A stretch of DNA of 64,000 nucleotides from Notospermus geniculatus. Lineage: Eukaryota; Nemertea; Pilidiophora; Heteronemertea; Lineidae. The notes below the pieces were generated by a model that was not told where the DNA came from, ran no database searches, and saw only the letters and a program-made list of their open reading frames with translations. Positions 24,600 to 37,806 of the stretch are shown piece by piece (within the stretch, counting starts at the first letter, position 1; the number at the start of each line of letters is the position of its first letter). Location of the stretch: contig NMRB01000302.1 in the NCBI GenBank assembly GCA_002633025.1, forward strand, positions 117,427-181,426, given 5' to 3'. The translations under genes were made by a program, and so were the position numbers.

Positions 24600-24905
24600 G
24601 TTCTCCACATCAGTTAAAAAAAGGGCGGCCCGCCCCTATTAAAAATTCTGACGGCAAAATCCGCCCCTCTTAAAAACAGCCGGCCCCTCTTAAAAATTCG
24701 TCCGCCCTAATATTTATGGTTTAGATCATTCAATTAATGCACCTCAGGTGCTCAGAAAACGCATCACAGAGCACCTAAAATCCAAATTTCGCTGGGGGTG
24801 GGTCCCCAGACCCCCGCCAGAAGGCGCCTCGCGCTGTGCCTTCGGCACCATGCCCACCGCCGCCCCTGTTAGACCAAAACCCGTGGAGAACACTGAACAT
24901 GTCCG
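24600..24905. repeat. GC-rich interspersed repeat
   Basis: This block has CCGCCCCTATTAAAA-like segments and a GGGTCCCCAGACCC motif. It recurs at 29290-29575 as part of the larger duplication. Similar GC-rich motifs are common in marine invertebrate repeats, but I cannot name the family. Confidence 0.4.
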
Positions 24906-24942
24906 AAAGATGTCCTCATCACACAGGCCTATCATCTCTATT

Positions 24943-25600
24943 TTCCCTCCTTTTTTATGACCTCACTTATTGCATTGCCCCATTTATGTTGAGTTGTCCT
25001 GATTATTTTTGTTACTATTTGCTTTATTTTTGTTGTGGTTTTAGGTGGACATGCTCCAACCTCCAATCTATCCTATGTGACCTGTAGTTAGTTTTGTACT
25101 CTTATCTTTTAGTTTATAGGTGAGTTAATTTTCATTTGTAGATGTGATGTTCAGTAAGAGGTGGATGTGCAGGGCTCACAGTTGGGTCTAAAATTAGGGA
25201 GAAATAATGTCTCCCTCCTCAAAATTTTGGGACACTTTGCACTCTCAAGAGGGAGACTTCACATAAAGACCCTCCTTTTTTATGACCTCACTTATTACAT
25301 TGCCCCATTTATGTTGAGTTGTCCTGATTGTTTTTGTTACTATTTGCTTTATTTTTGTTGTGGTTTTAGGTGGACATGCTCCAACCTCCAATCTTTCCTA
25401 TGTGACCTGTAGTTAGTTTTGTACTCTTATCTTTTAATTTATAGGTGAGTTAATTTTCATTTGTAGATGTGATGTTCAGTAAGAGGTGGATGTGCAGGGC
25501 TCACAGTTGGGTCTAAAATTAGGGAGAAATAATGTCTCCCTCCTCAAAATTTTGGGAGACTTCACTCTCAAGAGGGAGACTTCACATAAAGTTTGTGGAC
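24943..25600. repeat. ~326-bp tandem duplication in copy A
   Basis: The unit starting TTTTTTATGACCTCACTTAT at about 24950 repeats at about 25276. Copy B has it once (29625-29940). It is another length difference between the two large copies. Confidence 0.85.
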
Positions 25601-26122
25601 GACATATCTAACAAAGTTGTTTGATTTCAACCTCTTTGCAAGAAATTTACACTTAATGATGATATTTTAGGGCATTTAGGAGCGGATTTGGGCATTTTTG
25701 GGTGCAGAAAATGCTTCAGAGGGGATAATATCCCTAAAAAAAATATTTTTTTTAGGCGACTTTATGTCTCCCTGGGAGTTATTTTGGGCGAAATTTTTGC
25801 CCCACGTGGCCCCCCCCCCCCAAATGTGAGCCCTGGATGTGATTTAATTCCTGACAAGATCATCTCTGATGAGTTATGCTGACAGTGGCTTTGAAGTCCA
25901 GTTTTAGGCTTATTTGTTTCCATGGCCTAGGCACCAAACTCGGGATGCTTCCTCTGTGAATGAGCGGATCGCCACTTCTTCCTGATTGATTAGTTAGTAC
26001 ACGTGTTTATCACATCTGGAGGGTTTGCCCTCCTGTAACTCAGTCATATCCAATGTAAACAGGAGAAATATTACAAATGGTTCCAATATCAGTCGAACTT
26101 CATCTTCCCAAATTTATTCCAG

Positions 26123-29100
26123 GAATCATAGTTACAACTTTGACCATGAGAGAATACGAAACCGAAAAACCGCATAGTACTGCAAATTATCGTGGAAATT
26201 TCCGAGGAAATTACCATTCTCGTCCATTTTACTACCACCGTCGTCCGTTCATCAACAAAATACGCCCAAATTATATGAGATTGCAAGCAGGGAATTTCTT
26301 CACTAGCAAGTATAGGAAGCCAAGTGAGAGGCAGGAAAGGTCACGTAGTAGAAGTCGAAGCCGAGAGAGGAGCAGGTCAAGGTCATCCTCATCGGAAAAG
26401 AACAGAATGGTAGTGTAGTTGTCATTGATTCACCATGATAAAAATTGTTTTGCAAAAAAAAACCTAGTTGCACCTGTAGTGTGTGGTCCACAATTCAGCT
26501 TTGATTGAAGCCAGAAAAAGTGATCAGTTTTTATCTTGGTAACGCAATTTGACTAAACATCAAAATTGACCCTTTCAGCAACGTTCACGACGCAGCTACA
26601 GCCGGCATTCCGAGAGAAGCAGGAGTGATTCTTCCTGTGAGGAGAAGAGAAGCGCATCTGGGCAGCGTACATATGACCACCGTAGTATGCGTGAACATTC
26701 TCCAGAACATCAGAGGGGCAGCAAGTACGTTTTCATTATGGAATCATGTGTGCTATTACCTGTTTAATTGTAAGGAATGGTTCTAGTGGAAAAGGCTTTG
26801 TCTTAGTTCAGGTTGAATTCCATGATTTATTTATATCTTTTGATTTAGGTCCGCCACTTCACCTGACTCTGTGATTTCACACAACAAGGGCTCAAACTCA
26901 CCAAGGTCTCGCCATGGACACGCCGATTACAGAAATTCACGCCACAGCCGATCACGATCGCGGGAAAGGCGCCGAAGTCGTTCATCATCCCGCGACTTTT
27001 CGTACAGATCACAAGGAAAGGACGCGGATCTAAGATCAAGTCCGACAGTGAGTCGGCGGAGTGATTCTTCAAATACACGGATTTCAGGTGAACCTTCAGA
27101 CTCAATGTCTTCCTGTCGGCAGCCCCACGGATCTCGGATTCCGGATCAAACAAATCAGGCTCAGGGTAAACTGCCGCATGAACTCCTGTTGACCCAAGGT
27201 GCATTAACTCTTACAGGACAGACTCTACCTATTGGGTCTATGGGGCCTATGTTCCTACTGGACCCGACACAGTCAACAGGCGGCAACTCAACAAATGCCT
27301 GTAACTTACTTCAGAAGGTCAACATGGCCACCATTCTTTCCAGTACAAATTCTTCTCAGAAGCCTGATCCCCTTCGTAACCATGGTAACTACATGTCTCC
27401 CCCACTGTTGAGTCGGTATACGGAGACAAATACGGAGTCAATTCAACCTGACATGACTGGTAGGAAGTTTGTCATTATAGGCATCCAGCTTTTAACCCAT
27501 GCTCCTAGTCCTAACCCTGTTCGTGTAGTTGTCACAATCTGACTTTAACCTTGCTTTTGGTTTTCTCATTTCTGTCTATCTTTCAACCTAATGTCCTTGG
27601 TATCAATCCATCCTTGAAATGACTTAATGAAAAAAGCTAAAGACCTTCTCCTGCTCTTAAACCTTCTGTTCCAATCCAAGACCCTGGTAATACTGGTAAT
27701 TACTGACTGCAGAATAGGGCAAAACCCCAGACTTCACCCACCATTCCCCAGCTTCGGAGTGGCTATTTTAAATAAAACAAAGGTAATAATAGTACCCATC
27801 AATTCACCTACCTTTCTTGGGAAATCTATTACAGTAGATATGAAATATTCTGTCCTACACTATAGTTTTATTACTGTTTTACAGCAATTCATTACAATCT
27901 TTGGGATGAAGAAACCATTTCAATGATTGTTTTGGGAAGTTGCCTGTTTACATTTACATATCGGTAGATTATCTTCAGTTCCCAGTGAGTTTGTGAAATA
28001 TGATTTTTAAAAAATTCGGAAGAAGTTCATTGGTGAAGGGACACTAGGCCTACCAGTATTTTTGGACCTTGCCTGATTGGTATGGATTGATACTTAATGG
28101 ACCTCGGCTGCCTTCCTAAGCATAAGTTAGTTAGAACTTTTGTTACAGATTGTCTTGTGAAAGTCTGGCCAGTGCATGCGGCTGATTACTGTGACTTGAC
28201 ATTTTTGATTAACTAATTTGCATGCAAATTTTGGTTGAAACTCAACTTAATCGCAACAGCCAAATGAGCAATGATTTACAAGGAAAAAATTGAGTGAAAC
28301 AATATTTGATATCGAAAACTATCATATCAAAAACTTATCAAAGTGACATTTTTCATGAGCTTACAGTCTTACTCTTACAGTACACTACTGATGAAAACCT
28401 GTCATCCCATGTGTCTCAGCCATGCCAGTTTGATCCAATAAAAATGATGCACATTTTCAGTGCAGTTTTTTCACAGTTGTGAATGAATTTCCGTTGCAGG
28501 GTTCTCAATGACCTGAGGTCTCGGGTCAAATACGCACGAAGTGTGTAGTCTGAAGCACAATAAAAACCAGCAGGAGTCAGTGCGACGTACGAAGATTCAC
28601 CCAATGTTGTGAACTGACCATGGCTGACCCCTGACTTCTCAGGGCTGACCCCAGAAATAAAATACACAGAAGTCTCTGACCCTTCTACTGATAACTCCAG
28701 TGAGAGCCCTGCGTTGTCTTCATTTTGTAAAAATCTGGTGATATTTTGATATTCCTATCTATCAACTTATATTTTCATGATAGGTTCACCTTTTCTTAAA
28801 ACTTTTTGAACTAACATTTGGGAATCAAACATTAAATTTTAAGACTGACTAACGAGAAATTAAGAAAAATCATGTTGCAATAAAATGCCTACTTTTGGTC
28901 TGACTGAGTGTAGGCCAAGAGGGTCTTTTGTCGCAAATTACTTAATTGGTGAGATATTGATGAGAAAGTCTGGTAATTCACACTCTGTGATGTGTGAAGA
29001 CACTGATTGATGAGTAAATCCGGCGCTAAATCATTTGCCCGTCTTGGCCGAATCGGTAGGCCGAGTCAGTAATCAGGTTTGGCCGAGCTGGTTGGCTGAG

Positions 29101-32100
29101 TTGGTCATCGGCCAAGATGGACCTGTACCCTTTTTGGGCACTGATCGGGGATCATTCGTTCCTTCATTCATTTCCATCAAGCCTCTTTGCCTATTATTTT
29201 GTTTCTTGTCATATAATAATACCCATTTACTCTTGCATGTGTTGTGACCAATCCCCACATCAACATCAGTGTTCTCCACACCAGTTAAAAAAAGGGCGGC
29301 CCGCCCCTATTAAAAATCCTGACGGCAAAATCCGCCCCTCTTAAAAACAGCCGGCCCCTCTTAAAAATTCGTCCGCCATAATATTTATGGTTTAGATCAC
29401 TCAATTAATGCACCTCAGGTGCTCAGAAAACGCATCACAGAGTACCTAAAATCCAAATTTCACTGGGGGTGGGTCCCCAGACCCCCCGCCAGAAGGCGCC
29501 CCGCGCGGTGCCTTCGGCACCATGCCCACCGCCGCCCCTCTTAGACCAAAACCCGTGGAGAACACTGAACATGTCCGAAAGATGTCCTCATCACACAGGC
29601 CTATCATCTTTATTTTCCCTCCTTTTTTATGACCTCACTTCTTACATTGCCCCATTTATGTTGAGTTGTCCTGATTGTTTTTGTTACTATTTGCTTTATT
29701 TTTGTTGTGGTTTTAGGTGGACATGCTCCAACCTCCAATCTTTCCTATGTGACCTGTAGTTAGTTTGTACTCTTATCTTTTAATTTATAGGTGAGTTAAT
29801 TTTCATTTGTAGATGTGATGTTCTGTAAGAGGTGGATGTGCTGGGCTCACAGTTGGGTCTAAAATTAGGGAGAAATAATGTCTCCCTCCTCAAAATTTTG
29901 GGAGGCTTCACTCTCAAGAGGGAGACTTCACATAAAGTTTGTGGACGACATATCTAACAAAGTTGTTTGATTTCAGCCTCTTTGCAAGAAATTTACACTT
30001 AATGATGATATTGTAGGGCATTTAGGAGCGGATTTGGGCATTTTTGGGTGCAGAAAATTCTTCAGAGGGGATAATATACCCCTAAAAAAATATTTTTTTA
30101 GGCGACTTTATGTCTCCCTGGGAGTTATTTTGGGCAAAATTTTTGCCCCACGTCGCCCACATCGCCCGCCCCCCAAATGTGAGCCCTGGATGTGATTTAA
30201 TTCCTGACAAGATCATCTCTGATGAGTTATGCTGACAGTGGCTTTGAAGTCCAGTTTTAGGCTTATTTGTTTCCATGGCCTAGGCACCAAACTCGGGATG
30301 CTTCCTCTGTGAATGAGCGGATCGCCACTTCTTCCTGATTGATTAGTTAGTGCATGTGTTTATCACATCTGGAGGGTTTGCCCTCCTTTAACTCAGTCAT
30401 ATCCAATGTAAACAGGAGAAATGTTACAAATGGTTCCAATATCAGTCGAACTTCACCTTCCCAAATTTATTCCAGGAATCATAGTTACAACTTTGACCAT
30501 GAGAGAATACGAAACCGAAAAACCGCATAGTACTGCAAATTATCGTGGAAATTTCCGAGGAAATTACCATTCTCGTCCATTTTACTACCACCGTCGTCCG
30601 TTCATCAACAAAATACGCCCAAATTATATGAGATTGCAAGCAGGGAATTTCTTCACCAGCAAGTATAGGAAGCCAAGTGAGAGGCAGGAAAGGTCACGTA
30701 GTAGAAGTCGAAGCCGAGAGAGGAGCAGGTCAAGGTCATCCTCATCGGAAAAGAACAGAATGGTAGTGTAGTTGTCATTGACTCACCATGATAAAAATTG
30801 TTTTGCAAAAAAAACCTAGTTGCACCTGCAGTGTATGGTCCACAATTCAGCTTTGATTGAAGCCAGAAAAAACGGATCACTTTTTCTGAGAAAAAGTGAT
30901 CCGTTTTTATCATTGGTCACGCATACATTGTATGCATGACCAACTATTTGACTAAACATCATATTGACCCTTTCAGCAACGTTCGCGACGCAGCTACAGC
31001 CGGCATTCCGAGAGAAGCAGGAGTGATTCTTCCTGCGAGGAGAAAAGAAGCGCATCTGGGCAGCGTACATATGACCACCGTAGTATGCGTGAACATTCTC
31101 CAGAACATCAGAGGGGCAGCAAGTACGTTTTCGCTATGGAATCATGTGTGCTATTACCTGTTATTGTAAGGAATGGTTCTAGTGGAAAAAGCTTTGTCTT
31201 ACTCCAGGTTAATTTCACGATTTATATCTTTTGATTTAGGTCCGCCACTTCACCTGACTCTGTGATTTCACACAACAAGGGCTCAAACTCACCAAGGTCT
31301 CGCCATGGACACGCCGATTACAGAAATTCACGCCACAGCCGATCACGATCGCGGGAAAGGCGCCGAAGTCGTTCATCATCCCGCGACTTTTCGTACAGAT
31401 CACAAGGAAAGGACGCGGATCTAAGATCAAGTCCGACAGTGAGTCGGCGGAGTGATTCTTCAAATACACGGATTTCAGGTGAACCTTCAGACTCAATGTC
31501 TTCCTGTCGGCAGCCCCACGGATCTCGGATTCCGGATCAAACAAATCAGGCTCAGGGTAAACTGCCGCATGAACTCCTGTTGACCCAAGGTGCATTAACT
31601 CTTACAGGACAGACTCTACCTATTGGGTCTATGGGGCCTATGTTCCTACTGGACCCGACACAGTCAACAGGCGGCAACTCAACAAATGCCTGTAACTTAC
31701 TTCAGAAGGTCAACATGGCCACCATTCTTTCCAGTACAAATTCTTCTCAGAAGCCTGATCCCCTTCGTAACCATGGTAACTACATGTCTCCCCCTCTGTT
31801 GAGTCGGTATACGGAGACAAATACGGAGTCAATTCAACCTGACATGACTGGTAGGAAGTTTGTCATTATAGGCATCCAGCTTTTAACCCATGCTCCTAGT
31901 CCTAACCCTGTTCGTGTAGTTGTCACAATCTGACTTTAACCTTGCTTTTGGTTTTCTCATTTCTGTCTATCTTTCAACCTAATGTCCTTGGTATCAATCC
32001 ATCCTTGAAATGACTTAATGAAAAAAGCTAAAGACCTTCTCCTGCTCTTAAACCTTCTGTTCCAATCCAAGACCCTGGTAATACTGGTAATTACTGACTG

Positions 32101-34520
32101 CAGAATAGGGCAAAACCCCAGACTTCACCCACCATTCCCCAGCTTCGGAGTGGCTATTTTAAATAAAACAAAGGTAATAATAGTACCCATCAATTCACCT
32201 ACCTTTCTTGGGAAATCTATTACGGTATGAAATATTCTGTCCTACACTATAGTTTTATTACTGTTTTACAGCAATTCATTACAATCTTTGGGATGAAGAA
32301 ACCATTTCAATGATTGTTTTGGGAAGTTGCCTGTTTACATTTACATATCGGTAGATTATCTTCAGTTCCCAGTGAGTTTGTGAAATATGATTTTTTTAAA
32401 ATTCGGAAGAAGTTCATTGGTGAAGGGTCACTAGGCCTACCAGTATTTTTGGACCTTGCCTGATTGGTATGGATTGATACTTAATGGACCTCGGCTGCCT
32501 TCCTAAGCATAAGTTAGTTAGAACTTTTGTTACAGATTGTCTTGTGAAAGTCTGGCCAGTGCATGCGGCTGATTCCTGTGACTTGACATTTTTGATTAAC
32601 TAATTTGCATGCAAATTTTGGTTGAAACTCAACTTAATTGCAACAGCCATTTATTTCAGACATGGTCATTTTGAGAATGGTAAAATGTTTCTGTGATCTT
32701 ATATGACTTCCCCGTTTATTCTCATTAGTAGATGGAGGTATTGGGGTTTACATATATTTTGGGAGGCTTCACTTATCAGTATCACTATTGCAATTTAGTA
32801 CATTTGGTTTGGGTCCCGGTTCACCTGAAAATTCTAAGTCATGGCACTATGAAGTTTGACGCCATACTTACTGTTGCTGTACAAAGTGCCCTGAGTTACA
32901 TTGACCCTAAGGCATTGAGTTTATTGTTCAGATGCCTAGGGCGTCATCCACGGTTGATGGTGTGAACTCTCCTCTGTTCTTTTTCTTCAAGTCGATTGAC
33001 ACAGCTGTGTGGTCTCGTGGGTCCTGTTTTCAGGGGCGGGTGAAAACCCTTTGGTTGTAGGTCTGCTTGGTGGAGGTTTCTTTTATTATTTGGTGAGAGG
33101 GGACGGGTAGGTATCTCTCAGCAAATCTTGCCTCCGCTGGGTGGAGTGGCAGCATTCTTTAGTTCCTCAGAAGTGTTCATCTTCCATGCCTGCTGCTTTG
33201 TAGAAATTAGGATTGCATAATTGACCATCTAACATAGTTGTAGTTAGTAGTTCAATATTGGCTTAAATATGGACTGAGGTTTACTTTAAACAAGCTGTAT
33301 AAAGCCATTATGGATTCCAAGAAACCAAACTGTGACATACATGTACATAACAAATGTGACCGGGTCTGTAAAAATGTGGCCAAAGTCGCTGGGGAGTGCC
33401 CTTTGTTGCACAATCGATAAGGCTTTATTTGCTATAACACACCGTCATCTTTTCATTGTGATGACACTCCCTACATAACCTGTTTACCCTGTGGTATTCA
33501 GGGACTTTGGCCAGGTTTTGCCAGACTTGGTCACAAATGTCCCACCTCCCCTTGTTTCCCTGCATGTTGCATGTTTACTAGCCCTTGCATGCAGTGAGCA
33601 AAGAGTATTGTTCCTCGTCATGAAATTCTATGTGTCACCAAATCGTGCATGTTCTTTTTCCTTTTTGTTGGTATTCGAGCATCGCTTGTCAATCAAAATT
33701 TGTCATGATTTAATTGTCTTGGATATTTCGAGTATTTTTGTTCAGTTCGAGTGATGTTAACATACTCGTGTTTTCTACAAATTTTCAGTTCTTTCCAATG
33801 GTAATCACACAGACAAGGGGAAGCACAGCAGATTGGATTCTGGATTGTCAAGCCCCACGCTGACCAACAAGCTGAACGGTCTAAGTCCTGAAAAGATCTC
33901 TCAGGTCAGGGAGAAAAAAGAAGAAATTGAACAGGTGAGGAACCATTCATGAACTTAGTGGGTCGGTCAGTCACTCAGCCAGTCAGTTTGAGTTACCGGT
34001 ATTCCAAATCTAGTCAGTCCAAATATAGTAAGTCAGTCAAAATCCAGCCAGTAAATCCAAATCGAGCCAGTCAAACCATTGATTCCTTCATTGATTCTTT
34101 CATGCTTCAGGCTTATAAACAAGACTGTGAGACGTTCGCAACAGTTGTGAAAATGCTGATCAAGTAAGTTGTAAACTATGAAAGTCAGGAGTAAAATTGT
34201 CTCCAGAGGGCTGCATTTCATACTAAAGCATCAGAGAAATCCATATTGGGCCGATTTGATAACTGTGGAGTAGCAGCAAACATGTAATCGTCATCTATGA
34301 ATGGACAAGAATTTCTTGATTTGTTCAGAGGTTATTTTTTTTGTGAATTTCCGATCTAAAATAATCTCATTGTTGAAATTTCTTCTTCAGTAAGGAACCA
34401 AGTTTAGAAGATGCCATCCAGCCGAGCCTTCGGCAGAACCTCCGTGACATTGGGGCTCGTTGTATCCAAGAGTTGCAGGATTATATTGACCATGTCCGCA
34501 AGGAGTCCGGCCTGAAATAG
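26123..34520 (+). CDS. PPHLN1: Periphilin-1-like protein (3' part; three exons duplicated)
   Basis: Periphilin is a HUSH-complex subunit that binds transcripts and helps silence transposons in mammals. Exons: 26123-26409 (start uncertain), 26579-26724 and 26849-27459 (copy A), or 30476-30762, 30977-31122 and 31240-31850 (copy B); then 33789-33934, 34111-34163 and 34391-34520. Phases agree from the first listed exon to the stop. The first exons are Arg/Tyr-rich then RS-rich (RSRSRERSRSRSSSS). The final exons match human periphilin's C-terminal helical domain: AYKQDCETFATVVKMLIN then PSLEDAIQPSLRQNLRDIG, against human YRQDCETFGMVVKMLIE and LRQNLHEIG. That domain contacts TASOR in mammals. N-terminal exons were not found; they may be in or near the gap. 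A single-copy gene would use one exon set. Confidence 0.85.
30867..30942. repeat. Two adjacent palindromes present only in copy B
   Basis: AAAAACGGATCACTTTTTCT is followed after GA by its exact complement, then comes a second hairpin (TTGGTCACGCATACA / TGTATGCATGACCAA). Copy A (about 26510-26555) has only one arm-like stretch, AGAAAAAGTGATCAG, and GGTAACGCAATT. Confidence 0.8.
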
Positions 34521-34719
34521 TACATGACTTCTTTCAAATGTTATTATGTTGTTTATTTGTCCAAATCGATGTTATACCAAGGCCCTTGTTTTCTCCAGAA
34601 CTGTACTCTTATAACTGGTCACATGGTCCGCAACTGCTCCCGTGAATTAACAGGATTCTACTTAAACAGTGAACCTATTTATACAGGAAGGAGACGTTTT
34701 ATGATTTGACCTATGTGTA

Positions 34720-34966
34720 TTAACCCGTTAACTGGGTAAGACGTTATATTACGTCATTACGAAATCCAGGGAACCCCCGAAAACACCCGATGATCATAGC
34801 TTGCGTAAGGCGTACCGTAATAGTACGCCTTGCAAGGAAATAGCGCATCACAGTGCGTAGGACGTTATATCACGTCTGGAACATTGTGTATCAAATGCTT
34901 TTTTGGCAAATTTTTTTTAAGAAATAAAAATTAGAAGTAAAAACAATTACACAGTTAACGGGTTAA
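34720..34966. mobile_element. piggyBac-like MITE
   Basis: The 239-bp core starts CCCGTTAACTG and ends CAGTTAACGGG, with TTAA on both sides. The inverted ends match at 15 of the first 16 bases. Inside are repeated GACGTTATATNACGTC palindromes. There is no coding capacity. The TTAA target and CCC/GGG termini fit piggyBac. Confidence 0.75.
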
Positions 34967-36036
34967 ATTTACACTGAGGAGAATGTTGACACCATAGTTT
35001 AAAGGAAATGTATTTGTCATGTCTTCAACTTTGTATTGCCTTTAATTGGCTATTGATTGATTAGCAAGGTTGCTATTGGTTCTATGATATTCAAGGTGCA
35101 AAAATGAGATTTGTTTACCAAATATATCAATTGAATGGAAACCCTACTGCATGACACAACCACTGAATACTTCAGTCATGTTCCTGTACATGTATGGCGA
35201 TACATGTATGTGCTATATATAAACTTGAAATTGCCAAAAAAATACAGCTGAGATCCTGTTGAATCAGTTTCATGGATTTTAGTCTTGATTGTACTTTTAC
35301 GGATGTTTTTTTTTTTTGAGTATAACATGTTCACTTTTTATAGAACAGTTGATTGAATATAAAGGGTTGAACGTGCTGATGGCAAGTTAGTTTTATTGCA
35401 AAAATATTTTTGATCATGGAGAAATTGATTGTGCATTTTGGCTATGTTGTGTCTGTTACAGGTTTCTTACTTCATAGGTACATATACGGTACTCCATGTA
35501 CCCGGTATATGTATAGCATGTATAGGTCCCTGAATTCAGGGCACTGATATTACCAAAACTGCCATACACTATTGTATTACCACTGTTTCCTTATCGCCAA
35601 TTACTTAAACACTCCTCAACCAGCCTCTTGAAAAAAGATCACCTGAGTACATTGGTAAAATGACTACGTAAACACTGACTGAGGCACTGTATATTTTGGC
35701 ATCTTTAGCTGTGTGGTTAGAATGTAGTACCTTTTGTAAGGTCCTGATGTTGCCAGCTGAACAACCCTCCTGTAAATGTAAACGTTCATTTGCTCTGTGA
35801 AAAATATCTTACGGGTAAGTCGGTCTTATTTCAAATAGGTATCTGTTTGAAAAAAGAGAGGATGTTGACTTCTTTGGAGGGATGTTGGAAGTTTGACATG
35901 GAGAGGGTTGGCCATCTAATTCCGGGGTGTCACAACATTTCCAGCAGTTTGGCTTAAAAACCATTGCAGCCAAGCTCTGTGGCTCCATCTGCCAAGTGCC
36001 GTAATAATGGCAATACTGGATTAAATTCGTCGACTG

Positions 36037-36214
36037 TTAAGGCCTGTTTCCACTAGACCGGCTTCCGCAGCGGTTTTGCGGTGCCAGGGTGATTTTCACA
36101 GGCATTGAGACAATAAACGTGCCATGTATTGTTAAACCATCGTAGGATTATCCAAAACCCTGTGATATCGCAGAACGCAATGCGGGAAACCGGTCTAGTG
36201 GAAACAGCCCTTTA
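36037..36214. mobile_element. TTA-flanked inverted-repeat element
   Basis: The ends AGGCCTGTTTCCACTAGACC and GGTCTAGTGGAAACAGCCCT are inverted copies about 24 bp long, flanked by TTA. The core is about 172 bp. Target size fits Harbinger-type elements; no coding capacity. Confidence 0.7.
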
Positions 36215-36744
36215 GTTCTGTGAATGGGATGACAAACCCCTCCAGCATCAGATTATCTAGTGACGTCTTGAACTCTGGAATTGGCTTAGGAGCCTGAAAG
36301 AAGGACTTGCGTCAATGTAGATGTGTTGTGGAGCATTAAGCATATAGCTCCAGGTGTAGTGCAAGGTTTGGATATTTTCTATCCAGCTGACCGTACTTGA
36401 GTTACAGTCGCCATAGGACTTGCAGAAATTTCTGATGTAGGTGCGAGGATGCAAGGTAAAACCGGTCAACTCTGCTAGCCCGATGATTGGAGACTTTGTG
36501 GCCCAGGTTCCAGGCCTTAGTACTCTTTCCTGTGGTGATGTTTAACATCAACAGCTTGGTGAAGGAACATACATGTTGGTCATTTGTGCTGGTGAAGACA
36601 TTGGATTACTGATGTGGAAATCGAAGGAAACTGTATACTGACTGGTGGAAGACGATTTCAATGGGATTGAATATGTATGGAACAGTGTATTCGGATATCC
36701 AACATAGAGCACAAAAAATGACGCACAAAATGATAGTAAAAGTA

Positions 36745-36893
36745 AAGCTGTCTCCGAATTTTGCAAATTTTTGACCTCGACCAGGGTTTTCCTCAGGCAC
36801 TTTCTATGAGATCCCTGTCCACTTCTGGGATCTCTACTAGAAAGTGCCTGAGGAAGACCCTGGTTGGGGTCAGAAATTTGCGAAATTCTGATG
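36745..36893. mobile_element. Fold-back element, family also at 44.7 kb
   Basis: The arms (GTCTCCGAATTTTGCAAATT ... CCTCAGGCACTTTCTA and its complement) form a hairpin around about 20 bp. It shares arm sequence and the upstream motif GCACAAAAA with 44709-44886. Confidence 0.75.
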
Positions 36894-37806
36894 ACTACTT
36901 TACTTTTATGTGCCAATGTATTTGAAATTGACTGTCACTGTGTTATGTGTACATCATCACCAGGTAAAGAGGAAACCCTTGTGGATTTCTTTCCAATTCC
37001 ACAGCAGTCGCGAAGATGGCTGCCAGTACAAATGACCAACATGGAAATAGGCCTGACTTTATCTCAGTCTTGCATTGCAAAAAAGTTTAGCATTTCCTAT
37101 GGCAGTCGTAATGATGGCAGGGTAGATCATAGTACATGTAGTATTCTTCACTTCTGGTAAGAGTTAATACTCATTGCGAATTTTTAATGTACCGGTACGT
37201 ACATTGTGTTTTCTACTTCAAACTTGAGACCATTTGGAGTTCGGTGCAAACCCCGTGTGCAATATTTTTTCTGCAAAACTGCCACTTTTGTCAAAGAAAT
37301 GGTGTTACGTCATTTTGTTAATCTAAAATTTTAATGTTTTGAAGGTAATAAACTGAAGAATTCCTGCTTCTTCCCCATATGACTGCATGACAAGCCCATT
37401 CGTTCCCAAGACTAAACAGGGGCCTCCCCATTAGAGCATTATTATGACATTAGGTAAAATCATCTATTTCGTTATTTTGCCTTGACTGCGAGCTCTGTGT
37501 GTGTCTGGAGTTTTACCTAAATTGCATTTTGCAGTTGTATCATCCTCAACCCTCACTTGTAGTTGCAATGCTCTCTAACATTGTCAAGATGCCAAAAACA
37601 CAGAAACGTTGCATTACATCAGTGCTTCTAAATGTTGGCAATTCTTTTATTTTTAATCTTGGATTATGCCACGGGGTCTCTGAGAGGGCAGAAGTGTGCA
37701 GTTAAGAGCCAAGTTCCAAATAGCAGACGGTGTGTTCAGCAGATTCTATTAGGTAGCATGAAACCAGAGTCTACAAAAAACCAGTACTGTCAAAGTGAGT
37801 CGCCCT

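Larger units (their letters stand above)
22695..26122. other. Region upstream of the periphilin-like exons
   Basis: No coding exon was recognised, although the missing 5' exons of the periphilin-like gene should be here or in the gap. It contains a Harbinger-type element (23468-23621), a GC-rich interspersed repeat at about 24600-24900, a ~326-bp tandem duplication (24943-25600), and from 23361 the first copy of the large direct repeat. Confidence 0.6.
23361..32645. repeat. Large direct duplication spanning periphilin-like exons
   Basis: 23361-28262 and 28263-~32645 are copies, with the join at about 28262 (AACAGCCA/AATGAGCAATG) and no N there. The three coding exons inside have identical lengths in both copies (287, 146, 611 nt) and nearly identical sequence. 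Differences include a transposon present only in copy A (23471-23618), a 326-bp tandem repeat only in copy A and a palindrome only in copy B (about 30867-30942). Confidence 0.92.

Noticed and set aside
26845-27204. Minus-strand frame opposite the periphilin RS exon
   Set aside because: Plus-strand exons with matching phases and RS composition explain the region.
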